A stretch of DNA of 64,000 nt. Origin: Desulfobacterales bacterium (GTDB taxonomy: Bacteria > Desulfobacterota > Desulfobacteria > Desulfobacterales > JADGBH01). Both the position numbers and the translations under genes were made by a program. A model generated the notes under the pieces. The model did no database searches. It was not told the origin of the DNA and saw nothing but the letters and a program-made list of their open reading frames with translations. Where the stretch lies: contig JADGBH010000006.1 in NCBI GenBank assembly GCA_015231595.1, positions 1 to 64,000 of the forward strand, read 5' to 3'. Below are positions 36,559 through 46,435 of the stretch, piece after piece. The number at the start of each line of letters is the position of its first letter. The stretch's first letter is position 1.

Positions 36559-37242
36559 ATGAATTTTCTTAAAATTATTCCTAAATTTGATCAAAAAAAA
36601 CTAATTCTACGATTAGGTGTGAAAAACGATTTTCAAATATCTTCTGCTAATAAAAGAAGAATTGAAAAGCTATCTATACGATTTAAAGAACTGATTACGC
36701 CAAAATTATATTTTCGCATTGCACCTATAATGTCTATAAATCGAAATATTGTTGAAATAGATAGCGCAATAAAATTTAAAAGTATTAAGATTGCTAAAAC
36801 ACTTCTTTTTTGTAATAAAATTGTAGGATTTATTGCAACTATCGGTTCAGCTATTGACGATGAAATTTCTAATCTTGCAGCAACAAAACAAAGTGCAGAT
36901 GCTTTTATTCTTGATATTATTAGTTCTCTATCTATTGAAAATATGGTTGAAACATTTTGGCATCAAATGAATTCTATTTATAAAAATCAAGAGCAAGCGA
37001 TTTCCATCCGTTTCAGCCCTGGTTATTGTGATTGGCCTATCGAAGAACAAGCCAATCTTTTCCGCTTTTTTGACATAGAAAAGCCTTTTGTAAAACTTAA
37101 TAACAGCTTTCTAATGTCACCTCAAAAATCAATTTCTGGTGTATTTGGCATATCTAATATTCAAAATGCTAATAGAGTATCGGAATACAATCCGTGCAAT
37201 GAATGCAAAAAAATAAATTGTTCAGAACGAAGGAAGTGCTAA
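36559..37242 (+). CDS. MetH activation-domain-like protein (corrinoid methyltransferase partner)
   Basis: The 227-residue protein resembles the stand-alone vitamin B12-dependent methionine synthase activation domain. IGSAIDDEISNLAATKQSADAF is followed by the SAM-binding signature RFSPGYCDWPIEEQ and then LMSPQKSISGVFG. A Cys-rich tail (CNECKKINCSERRKC) closes it. Such proteins occur with MttB-family methyltransferases and are proposed to reactivate or assist corrinoid proteins. It is the first gene after the promoter, 61 bp before the first methyltransferase. The C-terminal cysteines could bind a metal or cluster (inference). Confidence 0.82.
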   Translation: MNFLKIIPKFDQKKLILRLGVKNDFQISSANKRRIEKLSIRFKELITPKLYFRIAPIMSINRNIVEIDSAIKFKSIKIAKTLLFCNKIVGFIATIGSAIDDEISNLAATKQSADAFILDIISSLSIENMVETFWHQMNSIYKNQEQAISIRFSPGYCDWPIEEQANLFRFFDIEKPFVKLNNSFLMSPQKSISGVFGISNIQNANRVSEYNPCNECKKINCSERRKC

Positions 37243-37303
37243 TTAAATAGCGTATTTCTTTAGTTATTCACTATTAGTTATTAACTAATATTTAGGAGTA
37301 ATA

Positions 37304-38767
37304 ATGAAAAAAAGAATAGGATTATCAAGTGGTCAATATAAACCCCTTAAAGAAGAGGATTTGTTAAAAATCCACGAAACAAGCTTAAGGGTATTTGAAG
37401 AAATCGGTGTTAAAATTAACTTACCTGAAGCTTTAGAAATGTTTAAAAAAGCTGGAGCAACAGTAGATAACGATAGCAAAATAGTAAAAATCCCAAAAAC
37501 TCTTTTCCATGAACTCATTAAGTCAGCTCCTTCTGAAATTATTCTTTATGGCAGAGGCTCTGACGGAGAATTTGATTGTAAATTAGGAGCAAGCAACGTC
37601 CATTTAGGAACTGGAGGGACAGCTTTAAATGTTCAGGACCCAGGAACTGAAATTTCTCGTAGAGCTGAGTTAAAAGATATTTCAAATATGGCTCGATTAG
37701 TAGAATCATTGGAAAATATTCATTTTTATATGCTTAATGTGTACCCCAGTGACATAAAAAATGAAAATATTGATGTAAATCGATTCGGTGCAGCATTAAA
37801 CCATACTCGCAAGCATATAATGGGAGGCGTCTATACTATCCAAGGCATTCAAAACGTAATTAAAATGGCTGCAATGATCGCTGGTTCCCCTGAAAAATTG
37901 AGGGAAAAACCCTTTATTTCCATGGTAGCCTGTGTAATTAGTGCATTTGTGATTGACGAAAATTATGGCCGACTTGCAATGGAAGTTGCAAAACATGGCA
38001 TCCCTTTAGTTACGCCAACAGAACCTTTATGCGGAGCTACATCACCTGTAACTTTAGCCGGGAATTTGGTAGTTCAAAATGTAGATACGCTTACAGGAAT
38101 CATGCTTGCTCAACTCGTAAATCCAGGCACTCCCGTTTTATATGGCTGCATATCCTCTATTACAGATTTAAGAAATATGAAATATTTGGCCGGTGCAGTA
38201 GAAATGGGATTATTAAATGCCGCATCCGCTCAAATGGCTCAATATTATAAAATCCCTATTTATGCTACTGCTGGGATGTCAGATGCAAAGCTATGTGATG
38301 CTCAAGCAGGATATGAATCCGCTATTACGAACCTTTTAGTAGCATTAGCTGGAGGTAATTTAATTCACGATGCTGCTGGTTTTATTGAGTTTTGTATGAC
38401 AGCTTCTTATGACAAGCTTGTAATCGATAATGAAATCATAGGCATGGTAATGCGGGCAGTAGAAGGAATTGAAGTTAATGATGAAACTTTAGCTTTTGAT
38501 GTAATTAAAAAAGCAGGACCTGGCGGTCATTTTGTATCTTCCAGACATACTCGTCGTCATATGCGTTCAGAACAATATCAACCATTACTTAGTGACCGTT
38601 CTGATAGAGATATCTGGAAAGGCAATGGATCAAAAGACGCTCGTGCAAGGGCTTGTGAAAAAGTAAACGAAATTTTAAATGGAACACCTACGTCTTATAT
38701 CCCATCTGAAATACGAGAACGATTAAAAACCGAAATTCAAGGTTTAGAATCTTTTATTATGAATTAA
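37304..38767 (+). CDS. MttB-family (non-pyrrolysine) corrinoid:amine methyltransferase, long form
   Basis: A 487-residue COG5598 member with the family motifs PTEPLCGATSPVTLAGNLV, AQLVNPGTPVLYG, YESAITNLLVALAGGN and HTRRHMRSEQYQP. The frame has no in-frame amber codon, so it belongs to the non-pyrrolysine group that demethylates quaternary amines such as glycine betaine, proline betaine or carnitine. It would transfer a methyl group to the corrinoid protein encoded downstream. The substrate cannot be read from sequence. A TAGGAG ribosome binding site precedes it. Confidence 0.9.
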   Translation: MKKRIGLSSGQYKPLKEEDLLKIHETSLRVFEEIGVKINLPEALEMFKKAGATVDNDSKIVKIPKTLFHELIKSAPSEIILYGRGSDGEFDCKLGASNVHLGTGGTALNVQDPGTEISRRAELKDISNMARLVESLENIHFYMLNVYPSDIKNENIDVNRFGAALNHTRKHIMGGVYTIQGIQNVIKMAAMIAGSPEKLREKPFISMVACVISAFVIDENYGRLAMEVAKHGIPLVTPTEPLCGATSPVTLAGNLVVQNVDTLTGIMLAQLVNPGTPVLYGCISSITDLRNMKYLAGAVEMGLLNAASAQMAQYYKIPIYATAGMSDAKLCDAQAGYESAITNLLVALAGGNLIHDAAGFIEFCMTASYDKLVIDNEIIGMVMRAVEGIEVNDETLAFDVIKKAGPGGHFVSSRHTRRHMRSEQYQPLLSDRSDRDIWKGNGSKDARARACEKVNEILNGTPTSYIPSEIRERLKTEIQGLESFIMN

Positions 38768-38796
38768 TTAAAATTAAGGAGTAAATATTAAATAAA

Positions 38797-39645
38797 ATGA
38801 TTACTATTGGTGAAAAGATTAATGCAACTATCCCAGAAGTAAAACGAATTATTATAGAACGAAATGAAAAAAAATTATTGGATTTAGTAAAATTACAAGA
38901 AAAGGCTGATTATATTGATTTAAATGTAGCCACAGGAATTGGTGCTCGGGAACAAGAAATTTCAGATATGAAATGGGCTATCACAACTATACAAAATGAA
39001 CTTGATGTCTCACTTTGTATTGACAGCGCTGATCCAGAAGTTATAGATGCTGGACTTAGCATAATGAAAACTCATGCACTGATTAACTCAACTACCGCAG
39101 AGTCTGAAAGTCTTAACAAAATACTTCCTTTGGCAAAAAAATACCAATCTTCCTTTATTGCTTTAGCTATGGATGAAAATGGAATTCCTAAAACTACAGA
39201 GGGTAGAATAGATTCTTGCCGTAAAATCGTTAACGAATGCAAAAAAATCGGAATTACGCTTAATCATATATTCTTTGATCCGCTCATGCTCCCTATTGCA
39301 ACAGATCCAAAACAAAGTAAGGTGACATTAGATACTTTGAGTACTATAAAAAAAGAATTCCCAGAAACCTCTACTGTTATTGGGCTATCCAATGTTTCTT
39401 TCGGCTTGCCTGCTCGCATTAATATTAATATAGCTTTTCTCCAAATGGCAATTTATGCCGGACTTGACGCTGCAATATTAGATCCTACAGAATTAAAACT
39501 TATCAATGCTATCCTATCTGCAGAAGCAGTTATTGGCAAAGATAGACATTTCCGTCGTTATAATCGCGTTTTTCATCGCCTGCGATCTGTTAAGACTGAA
39601 ACTCTTAATTCTAAAAGTCCTCTTAAAAAAGCTTTACTTAATTAA
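38797..39645 (+). CDS. Methylcorrinoid:tetrahydrofolate methyltransferase (pterin-binding, MtgA/MtvA-like)
   Basis: A 282-residue TIM-barrel of the pterin-binding/DHPS-like family: MITIGEKINATIPEVKR, YIDLNVATGIGAREQEI, LCIDSADPEVI, GLSNVSFGLPAR and the terminal RHFRRYNRVF. It should move the methyl group from the corrinoid protein to tetrahydrofolate, feeding the Wood-Ljungdahl methyl branch or C1 oxidation. It lies between an MttB gene and the corrinoid-protein gene, the standard arrangement. Confidence 0.92.
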   Translation: MITIGEKINATIPEVKRIIIERNEKKLLDLVKLQEKADYIDLNVATGIGAREQEISDMKWAITTIQNELDVSLCIDSADPEVIDAGLSIMKTHALINSTTAESESLNKILPLAKKYQSSFIALAMDENGIPKTTEGRIDSCRKIVNECKKIGITLNHIFFDPLMLPIATDPKQSKVTLDTLSTIKKEFPETSTVIGLSNVSFGLPARININIAFLQMAIYAGLDAAILDPTELKLINAILSAEAVIGKDRHFRRYNRVFHRLRSVKTETLNSKSPLKKALLN

Positions 39646-39682
39646 TACAATATCTTGATAATCAATTAAGGATAAATAAAAT

Positions 39683-40372
39683 ATGAAAGAATCGGAACTA
39701 TTGGAAAAAATATCATTCAACGTAATTCAAGGGCGCATAACAAGCGATGACGAAGGCATTGATGAAGGGTTAGAAGGTCAACCTGCTGTAGTTGAATTAG
39801 TAAATAACGCTATTGAAATGGGTATGGATGCAAAAAGTATAATGATTGATTCCCTAACAAATTCAATGGGAATAGTTGGAGAAAAATTTGAAACGGGCGA
39901 ATTTTTAATTCCAGATATGTTGGCATCAGCCGAATGTGTAGGCGCTGCTATGGAAATTTTAAAGCCTCATCTTGTAAAAAAAGGAGTTAAAAGCAAAGGT
40001 AAATTTGTAATTGCTACTGTAGCTGGTGACCTCCATGATATTGGAAAAAATATTGTATCTATTTTATTAAAAGGAGAAGGCTATGAAATCATTGATTTAG
40101 GAAATGATGTTAGTAGTCAAACAATTGTGGATTCAGTATTGACCCATAATGCCCCTTTTCTTGGGTTATCGGCTTTACTCACAACTACAATGCAAAACAT
40201 GAAAGATGTGATTGACAAGTTAGTCCAAGCAAATATTCGGGACAAGGTAAAAGTATTTATTGGCGGAGCTCCAACATCTAAAGAATTTGCTGAAAAAATT
40301 GGTGCTGATGCATACTGCAATGATGCTTTTCAAGCTGTTTCGATTTTAAGGAGAGATTGTTGTGAATCTTAA
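39683..40372 (+). CDS. Corrinoid-binding methyl carrier protein (MttC/MtbC type)
   Basis: The 229-residue protein has an N-terminal helical cap (about 1-95, VVELVNNAIEMGMDAKSIMI, GEKFETGEFLIPDML). Its cobalamin domain has GDLHDIGKNIV, in which His118 is the lower axial ligand, and GLSALLTTTMQNM and GGAPTSKEFAEKIGADAY. It shuttles methyl groups between MttB homologues and the pterin enzyme. Its 3' end overlaps the next methyltransferase start by 11 bases. Confidence 0.95.
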   Translation: MKESELLEKISFNVIQGRITSDDEGIDEGLEGQPAVVELVNNAIEMGMDAKSIMIDSLTNSMGIVGEKFETGEFLIPDMLASAECVGAAMEILKPHLVKKGVKSKGKFVIATVAGDLHDIGKNIVSILLKGEGYEIIDLGNDVSSQTIVDSVLTHNAPFLGLSALLTTTMQNMKDVIDKLVQANIRDKVKVFIGGAPTSKEFAEKIGADAYCNDAFQAVSILRRDCCES

Positions 40373-41576
40373 ACAAGTAGAAAAATCAACAGCATTACTC
40401 GGTAAAAATATTGTTGAAATGCTGCATCAAGTCCATGAAGATGCTCTATGGATTCTGGAAAATATAGGGGTCGGCTGTAAGCAGCCAAAAATACAGGAAG
40501 CATTTCGAAAATACGAAGACAATGGACAAGCCATTGTCTATGATAACAGAATTTATATTACTTCTTCATTAGTTAAAGAAACTCTTCTTAAAGTTCCAAG
40601 CAGAAAAGATTTCTTTGTTCCCTTAAATAGTTTTTTTATTGGTGGAACAGCTCCTTACGTTTATGATGATGTTGCCTGCAAAGGAGGAATTTTTCCAACT
40701 CCTGATCATGTGCGCAGGATTGCTAAAATGGCTCAGGAAAATGAAATTGTAGCAGGGATGGGACGTGGTTTAAAACTAAAAGACGAAGTAGAGCAAATTG
40801 AAATTATTACCAAAAACTGTTCCAAACCAATTTATTTTGCCGTTACTTCTGATTCATCGCTTAATTACGCAATAGAACTTTATAAAACACGAAAAAATAT
40901 TATGGTAGTCTTCTGTTTGACCAGGCCTCCTTTGGAAGTAAATGAGAATTTCTCACTGCATTTTGCTAAAGTAGCTGAAGCTGGTTTACCTTTATTTATT
41001 TCGGCTATGCCAATGGCTGGAATTAGTGCGCCATATTGTTATAATGGTGTATTATCTATGACTCATGCTGAGGTTTTATTTGGAATCTGTACGGCACAAC
41101 TCTTAAATCCGGGCGTAACTTGTATTCATGCGGGATTTCCAACTATTGCTGACCCGAGAATAGATTACAATCCTAATTATGGACTAATTAGTCACAATTT
41201 TTTAAATATTCTAATGTCCCATTTAAATTTAATGCTCGATTTGCCAACCTGCCAAAGTGCAGGCACAACCCATGAAGAAGATTTAACTGAGCGTGCTTTG
41301 GAAGATGCTCGAAGGGGACAGGCTCTTTGTAAAAAATATGAGTTTCATATGATGCGGCATCCTTTCGCGTTTTTAAGGTATTTAATAGATTTTTCATTTG
41401 AAAAATTTCAAAAAGCGATGGAAATCGCAAACAACGTTAGACCAGAGGATGCTCCTGACGTTGAAATACCAATCTATGATGAAAGGGGAATGGCATCAAT
41501 TCAAAAATTTGGTTTAAGCAGTTATATGGAAGATCCCCTTACAACCGCTAACTTTGGAAAAATTTTTATTAATTAA
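40362..41576 (+). CDS. MttB-family methyltransferase, short divergent form 1
   Basis: A 404-residue protein from GTG at 40362 with AAGGAG upstream. It shares with the long form HEDALWILENIGVGC, MPMAGISAPYCYNGVLSMTHAE and AQLLNPGVTCIHAGFPTIAD, but lacks about 80 C-terminal residues and has its own signature (FIGGTAPYVYDDVACKG). It is closest to the third copy at 43536. It may act on a different substrate or methylation state than the long enzyme. Its stop codon abuts an inserted repeat. Confidence 0.85.
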   Translation: MNLKQVEKSTALLGKNIVEMLHQVHEDALWILENIGVGCKQPKIQEAFRKYEDNGQAIVYDNRIYITSSLVKETLLKVPSRKDFFVPLNSFFIGGTAPYVYDDVACKGGIFPTPDHVRRIAKMAQENEIVAGMGRGLKLKDEVEQIEIITKNCSKPIYFAVTSDSSLNYAIELYKTRKNIMVVFCLTRPPLEVNENFSLHFAKVAEAGLPLFISAMPMAGISAPYCYNGVLSMTHAEVLFGICTAQLLNPGVTCIHAGFPTIADPRIDYNPNYGLISHNFLNILMSHLNLMLDLPTCQSAGTTHEEDLTERALEDARRGQALCKKYEFHMMRHPFAFLRYLIDFSFEKFQKAMEIANNVRPEDAPDVEIPIYDERGMASIQKFGLSSYMEDPLTTANFGKIFIN

Positions 41577-41578
41577 TC

Positions 41579-41736
41579 GGCATCCTTCATAATTATAGGA
41601 AAAATAGTTAACACTTTAAAAAAACGATATTTAAACTGGATTCCCGCCTTCGCGGGAATGACGGAACAACACCCACGTCATTCCCGCGAAGGCGGGAATC
41701 CAGAATTAAAAGTGTAAACTAAAATTGAAGGATACC
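41579..41736 (+). mobile_element. MITE-like element, family 4 copy 1
   Basis: Terminal repeats GGCATCCTTCA.../...TGAAGGATACC. The interior is a 28-bp perfect inverted repeat (41636-41663 and 41676-41703) containing TTCCCGCCTTCGCGGGAA. Flanked by AATTAATC (41571-41578) and AATTAATT (41737-41744), an 8-bp target duplication with one difference. It lies directly after the TAA of the preceding gene. Confidence 0.82.
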
Positions 41737-41771
41737 AATTAATTGAATTTATTTGTAAAGGAGAATTTTAT

Positions 41772-43361
41772 ATGTGTGGAATTGCGGGCTGTTTCGGCTC
41801 AAAAGATACTATTACCATTAACAAAATGCTAGATGCATTAGGCCATAGAGGCCCGAATGACAGAGGCTTATATGCAAATGATTCATCGGTTTTAGGTCAT
41901 ACCCGGCTTTCCATTGTGGATGTCGCTTATGGACATCAACCAATACTTATAAATAATGGAAAAATAGGAATTATTGCTAATGGCGAGATTTATAATTTTA
42001 AAAAATTAAAAAACCGTCTTACAAACAAATACAATTTTCAAACCAACTCGGATACAGAAGTTGTTTTACGCCTTTATCAAGAAAAAGGTCCAGAATGTGT
42101 AAAAGAATTAGACGGAATGTTTGCATTTGCAATTAATGATGGTGATAATTTTATGCTGGCAAGGGATCCCATTGGAATTAAACCTCTTTATTATGGATAC
42201 AAGAATGGGAATCTCTATTTTAGCTCAGAACTTGGGGCAATGTCTTTTGCAAAAGTTAACGAAGTACATGAGTTTCCAAGCGGGCATTATTACACGCCTA
42301 AAGAAGGCTTTGTTGCCTACTACCAAACTCCTGAAATTGAAGATCATCTTTTAACTGATATTGACGAAACTTGCAATCTAATACGAAAAACTTTTATTCA
42401 GGCAGTGAAAAAAAGATTGTTAGCAGACCCAGAAGTTCCAGTAGGAGCATTTTGTAGCGGAGGTTTAGATAGCAGTCTTGTTGCAGCCATAGCGGCTGAA
42501 AATATTCCTAATCTTCATACTTTTGTGGTAGGAATGATGGATAATAAAGGAGATTTGAGCGATGATATAAAGGCCGGTCGTATTGCAGCGAAACATATTG
42601 GGTCAAATCACCATGAATTGCTATTCACTAAAGAAGAGTATTGCGAAGTCCTTCCTACTGTTATTAATAAGTTAGAATCTTATGATCCTTCTTTAGTGCG
42701 TTGCGCTGTACCTTGTTATTTCACCTGTAAGTTGGCTGCAGAATACGTAACGGTTGTGCTAACAGGAGAAGGAGCTGATGAACTTTTTACAGGTTATCAT
42801 TATATGAAGCATTTACCTTTTGATAAACTGAACATGGAAGCAAGAAGATGTATTGGAAATCTTCATAACATAAATTTACAAAGAGCTGACCGTATGGGTA
42901 TGCTTTTTAGTCTTGAGCTTAGAGTTCCTTTTTTAGATGTAGCAATGATTGACCTTTCTATGAAAATTCCCCCAAGATTAAAAATTCAAGATCATAACGG
43001 CGCTAAAATTGAAAAATGGATTTTACGCAAGGCATTTGAAGAAACATCTTACCTACCTCCTGAAATATTATGGCGCTATAAAGTCCAATATACTCAAGGC
43101 GCAGGATGCGAAAGCTTAGGGGAACAATTAGCTGAACAAGAAATGACAGATGATGAATACGCTAAAATTAAATATGAAAATCCTCAAGCAGTGATCAACA
43201 GCAAAGAAGCAGCTTTTTATTATAAAATATTTAGACAGTTTCATCCTCAAGATTCAATCTTAGGCTCAATTGGAATCTGGACAGGCTTTGATTTTGAAGA
43301 AGAAAGGGAAAAAGTTCGTGGAACTGTTGATGGGGATTTAAAGCACGAGTTATATAATTAA
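41772..43361 (+). CDS. asnB: Asparagine synthase (glutamine-hydrolysing)
   Basis: The 529-residue protein has the class II glutaminase domain with Cys2 nucleophile (MCGIAGCFG, HRGPNDRG, NGEIYNF, SDTEVVL) and a C-terminal ATP-pyrophosphatase domain with PP-loop FCSGGLDSSLVAAIAAE and VVLTGEGADELFTGYHY. It makes asparagine from aspartate, ATP and glutamine. Its place between two MttB-family genes raises the possibility of a pathway-specific amide-forming role. AAGGAG lies upstream. Confidence 0.92.
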   Translation: MCGIAGCFGSKDTITINKMLDALGHRGPNDRGLYANDSSVLGHTRLSIVDVAYGHQPILINNGKIGIIANGEIYNFKKLKNRLTNKYNFQTNSDTEVVLRLYQEKGPECVKELDGMFAFAINDGDNFMLARDPIGIKPLYYGYKNGNLYFSSELGAMSFAKVNEVHEFPSGHYYTPKEGFVAYYQTPEIEDHLLTDIDETCNLIRKTFIQAVKKRLLADPEVPVGAFCSGGLDSSLVAAIAAENIPNLHTFVVGMMDNKGDLSDDIKAGRIAAKHIGSNHHELLFTKEEYCEVLPTVINKLESYDPSLVRCAVPCYFTCKLAAEYVTVVLTGEGADELFTGYHYMKHLPFDKLNMEARRCIGNLHNINLQRADRMGMLFSLELRVPFLDVAMIDLSMKIPPRLKIQDHNGAKIEKWILRKAFEETSYLPPEILWRYKVQYTQGAGCESLGEQLAEQEMTDDEYAKIKYENPQAVINSKEAAFYYKIFRQFHPQDSILGSIGIWTGFDFEEEREKVRGTVDGDLKHELYN

Positions 43362-43535
43362 ATATAATTTGAAGGTGCAGTTTTTAATGTTCTAAAAAAA
43401 CAGTATATTCCAAAAAAATAGATATTCTTTTTAGACTAAATATCATATTATTAATAATTTTAGCCTTAGTCATATTTTAATTAAATATATATATTCTATT
43501 TTAGGAATATATTTGTTGTTTGATAAGGTATATTA

Positions 43536-44711
43536 ATGGATTTTATTTCAAAGAATTTTCTATCCCAAATTCATCAAGACGCATTGCGCGTATTAGAAGA
43601 AGTTGGAGTTAAGTGCGAATCTACTAAAGTTCGGAAAAGTTTTGAGGATACCGGGCTTGCAGCCTATGACGAAACAAGTCGTCATATTCATATCCTCTCT
43701 CCTTTAATAAATCAAGCGCTTAATTTAGCGCCTAAAAGAGATAAATTTTTTATTCCTGAAAATGCTTTTGGTGTAGGAGGAACAGCTCCTTTTGTTTATG
43801 ACGACCAAGCTAATGAACTCATTCAGCCTACATTTGAACATCTTATCCGCATTGCCAAAATTGTTAATGATGCTGATGTTGTTCAATTTATGGCTCGAGG
43901 CGTTTTAGTTCCTCAACAAGAAATTAAAGTTATGGATACAATTATAGAACATTGCGATAAACCAATTTATGTTGCAGCTCTCACTGAAGCAGGTATTACA
44001 AGAGCGCATGAAATCCATAAAAGTAGAGGCAATATTACTGTTCAATTTTCGATTATTAATAGTCCCTTAAACCTTATTGAAAGCATGGTTGATCCCTTTT
44101 ATTCCTGTGTTCAAAAAGGAATTCCAGTTTATGTGTCAACAATGCCAATGGCTGGATTATCAGGGCCATACAGTATGTCATCACTTTTGACTTTGACTCA
44201 TGCTGAAGCGCTATTTGGAATTACTTTGGCGCAATTAATAAATCCTGGTATTACCGTAGTTCACGCAGGATTGCCTTCCATTGCGAATGTTAATAAAAAA
44301 TATGCTGTAGATTTAGGGCTTGTGTCCCATAATATTGCCAATTTACTTATGGAAAAAGTAAATAAAATGCTCGAACTTCCGTCTATTCAGACCGCTTGCA
44401 CCACAAGTGAAGATAACGCCAATCAAAAGGCTCAAGATGATGCAAAAATAGGGTTCTCAATGATGAAAAAATATGGGTTTCATCAAATGCGCCATGCTTT
44501 TGGATTTCTTAAAGAATTAGTTTCTTTTTCTATTGATAAACTCGAAAAGCATATTGATCTTTGTAGGCAAGCTGAACCTAACTTTGATGTAATAGATGCA
44601 ATTCCATACGATCCAGAAGGGCTTGAAGTTATATTACGCAATGGTGATAGAGCAAATTATATGCGGGATGAACATACTTTAAAAAATATAGGAATATCGT
44701 TTTTAAATTAG
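43536..44711 (+). CDS. MttB-family methyltransferase, short divergent form 2
   Basis: A 391-residue protein clearly paralogous to the one at 40362: GVGGTAPFVYDDQAN, MPMAGLSGPYSMSSLLTLTHAE, AQLINPGITVVHAGLPSIAN, KYGFHQMRHAFGFLKELV. There is no in-frame amber codon. A 174-bp AT-rich gap with no evident feature precedes it. Two related but distinct short enzymes suggest two successive methyl groups or two substrates, which is inference. Confidence 0.85.
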   Translation: MDFISKNFLSQIHQDALRVLEEVGVKCESTKVRKSFEDTGLAAYDETSRHIHILSPLINQALNLAPKRDKFFIPENAFGVGGTAPFVYDDQANELIQPTFEHLIRIAKIVNDADVVQFMARGVLVPQQEIKVMDTIIEHCDKPIYVAALTEAGITRAHEIHKSRGNITVQFSIINSPLNLIESMVDPFYSCVQKGIPVYVSTMPMAGLSGPYSMSSLLTLTHAEALFGITLAQLINPGITVVHAGLPSIANVNKKYAVDLGLVSHNIANLLMEKVNKMLELPSIQTACTTSEDNANQKAQDDAKIGFSMMKKYGFHQMRHAFGFLKELVSFSIDKLEKHIDLCRQAEPNFDVIDAIPYDPEGLEVILRNGDRANYMRDEHTLKNIGISFLN

Positions 44712-44730
44712 CAAGGAATATTTTTAGTTT

Positions 44731-45672
44731 ATGAAGGTAGCAATATATCAGATGGATCCAATTTTACTGGATCTAAAGGCTAATTTAGAACAAGTTATCG
44801 CTAAGATCAATTATGGTCGTGAAAAAGGAATTCATCTGAATATTTTTCCAGAATTAGCACTCACTGGTTATTTTGTTGGCCAAAGCTATCATAATGTTGC
44901 CTTAAGGCTTGACTCTCCTGAAGTAGATCGCCTAGTAGCTGCTACTCAGGGGACAGCAGCTATTGTTGGTTTTATAGAAGAATCTCCGTCCATGAATTTC
45001 TATAACTCTGCGCTTGTTATCAATGATGGCCAAATATTATACGCTTATCGAAAAATATATTTACCTAATTATGGTGTTTTTGAAGAACGCAAATATTTTT
45101 CAAGTGGTAAGCGTGTACAAGTATTCAAATTACATGATTTTGTTATAGCAGTTTTTATTTGCAATGACTTATGGCATCCATCTATTCCTTATTTAGGCGT
45201 AAGTCAAAAAGCTGATGTTTTTGTTTCGATCATTAACTCATCAGAAACTTCAATGGCATCAGAATTTAGTAATATTGAAAGCTGGGAAATCATTAATAAA
45301 TTTTACTCGCGTATTTTTGGTATTTATAATATTTGCGCTAATAGAGTAGGTATAGAAAAAATAGAAGAACAAAAGAATATTCCGATTGATGGATCTAATG
45401 AAACATTATTAAAAAATGATATTTTTCCCATGATCGATGAAGGAAAAGCTTATCGTTTTTGGGGTGGAAGTGAGATTATAAATCCATTTGGTCAGCAAAT
45501 TTATAAAGCGGCTTATAATAAAGAAGATACAATTATTGGGGATATAGGAAGAGATTTACTTAGACAGAAAAAATTGATGCTGCCTTATTTAAGAAATGAT
45601 GATCCTTACTTTACCCATAGAGAGCTTTCCAATATTTTATATGGTAAAGGAGGGCATATTCCAGGAAAATAG
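44731..45672 (+). CDS. Carbon-nitrogen hydrolase (nitrilase superfamily amidase)
   Basis: A 313-residue protein with the nitrilase triad: Glu in FPELALTGY, Lys in YRKIYLPNYGVFEE and Cys in FICNDLWHPS. The lysine-region pattern resembles the glutaminase domain of NAD synthetase and related amidases. It should cleave a linear amide or nitrile. Being 19 bp after the third MttB gene and near asnB, it may release or remake an amide of the methylated substrate, which is inference. Confidence 0.88.
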   Translation: MKVAIYQMDPILLDLKANLEQVIAKINYGREKGIHLNIFPELALTGYFVGQSYHNVALRLDSPEVDRLVAATQGTAAIVGFIEESPSMNFYNSALVINDGQILYAYRKIYLPNYGVFEERKYFSSGKRVQVFKLHDFVIAVFICNDLWHPSIPYLGVSQKADVFVSIINSSETSMASEFSNIESWEIINKFYSRIFGIYNICANRVGIEKIEEQKNIPIDGSNETLLKNDIFPMIDEGKAYRFWGGSEIINPFGQQIYKAAYNKEDTIIGDIGRDLLRQKKLMLPYLRNDDPYFTHRELSNILYGKGGHIPGK

Positions 45673-45850
45673 AGGATATTAGTCACTTTAATCAATATTT
45701 TGAGTTAAATTTTTTTACCAAAACTTTATTTTATTGTTTAATTATTTTTTTTAATTTATAGGCTACGTTTATTTTAATTATAGGACAATAAACTTCATAT
45801 TATATGTATTTTAGGATGGTTAATAACAAATTACTAAAACTCAAAAATGA

Positions 45851-46435
45851 TTGAAAGTGAGATTAAAAGTGACTGAAACTAAAATTAAAGCTTCTGTATC
45901 CAATGAAGTGTTAATCGCTCTTAGGCGAATTATTCAGGCTATAGACCTACATTCATTTTCCCTTGTGCGTCGTTATGGGTTAACAGGCCCGCAATTAGTA
46001 ATTTTACACGAAGTTGCAAAAGTAAATGAATTATCAGTAGGTCAACTTGCTAAGGCCATTAGCCTTGGACAAGCAACAGTAACAGGAATTTTAGCGCGTT
46101 TAGAAAAACGAGGTTTTATAAATCGCCGTCGTTGTGAAATTGATAAACGAAAAGTTCTTATTCAGATTACAGAAAAAGGAAAAGAAACAATAGAAGCTGC
46201 TCCTTCACCGCTCCATGAAACCTTTTTGTACCGGTTTGAAAGACTTAAAGATTGGGAGCAAAATATGATACTTACTGCTTTGCAAAGAGTCGTTTCAATG
46301 ATGGACGCTAAATCTATTGATGCTTCACCAGTATGGGCTTGGGGAGAGATGTCTGAAGAAACTTTTGATTTTCAAGATTCTGAGGAACTGCATTTAGAGG
46401 CAAGTTCCATTATAGAACCAGCAAAAGAGGCGTAG
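45851..46435 (+). CDS. MarR-family transcriptional regulator
   Basis: About 188-194 residues. The winged helix carries LTGPQLVILHEVAK, ELSVGQLAKAISLGQATVTG, LARLEKRGFINRRRCEIDKR and VLIQITEKGK. It starts with TTG at 45851 or, as plausibly, GTG at 45869; neither has a strong ribosome binding site. It lies between the methyltransferase operon and soxBDAG, same strand, and probably controls one or both in response to a small molecule. Confidence 0.87.
   Translation: MKVRLKVTETKIKASVSNEVLIALRRIIQAIDLHSFSLVRRYGLTGPQLVILHEVAKVNELSVGQLAKAISLGQATVTGILARLEKRGFINRRRCEIDKRKVLIQITEKGKETIEAAPSPLHETFLYRFERLKDWEQNMILTALQRVVSMMDAKSIDASPVWAWGEMSEETFDFQDSEELHLEASSIIEPAKEA

Noticed and set aside
37304..38767. 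Pyrrolysine-dependent trimethylamine methyltransferase
   Set aside because: None of the three MttB-family genes has an in-frame TAG, and no pyl genes are nearby.
41636..41703. Possible CRISPR-like repeats with TTCCCGCCTTCGCGGGAA
   Set aside because: It is a single inverted repeat in a MITE-like element, with no regularly spaced direct repeats and no cas genes.
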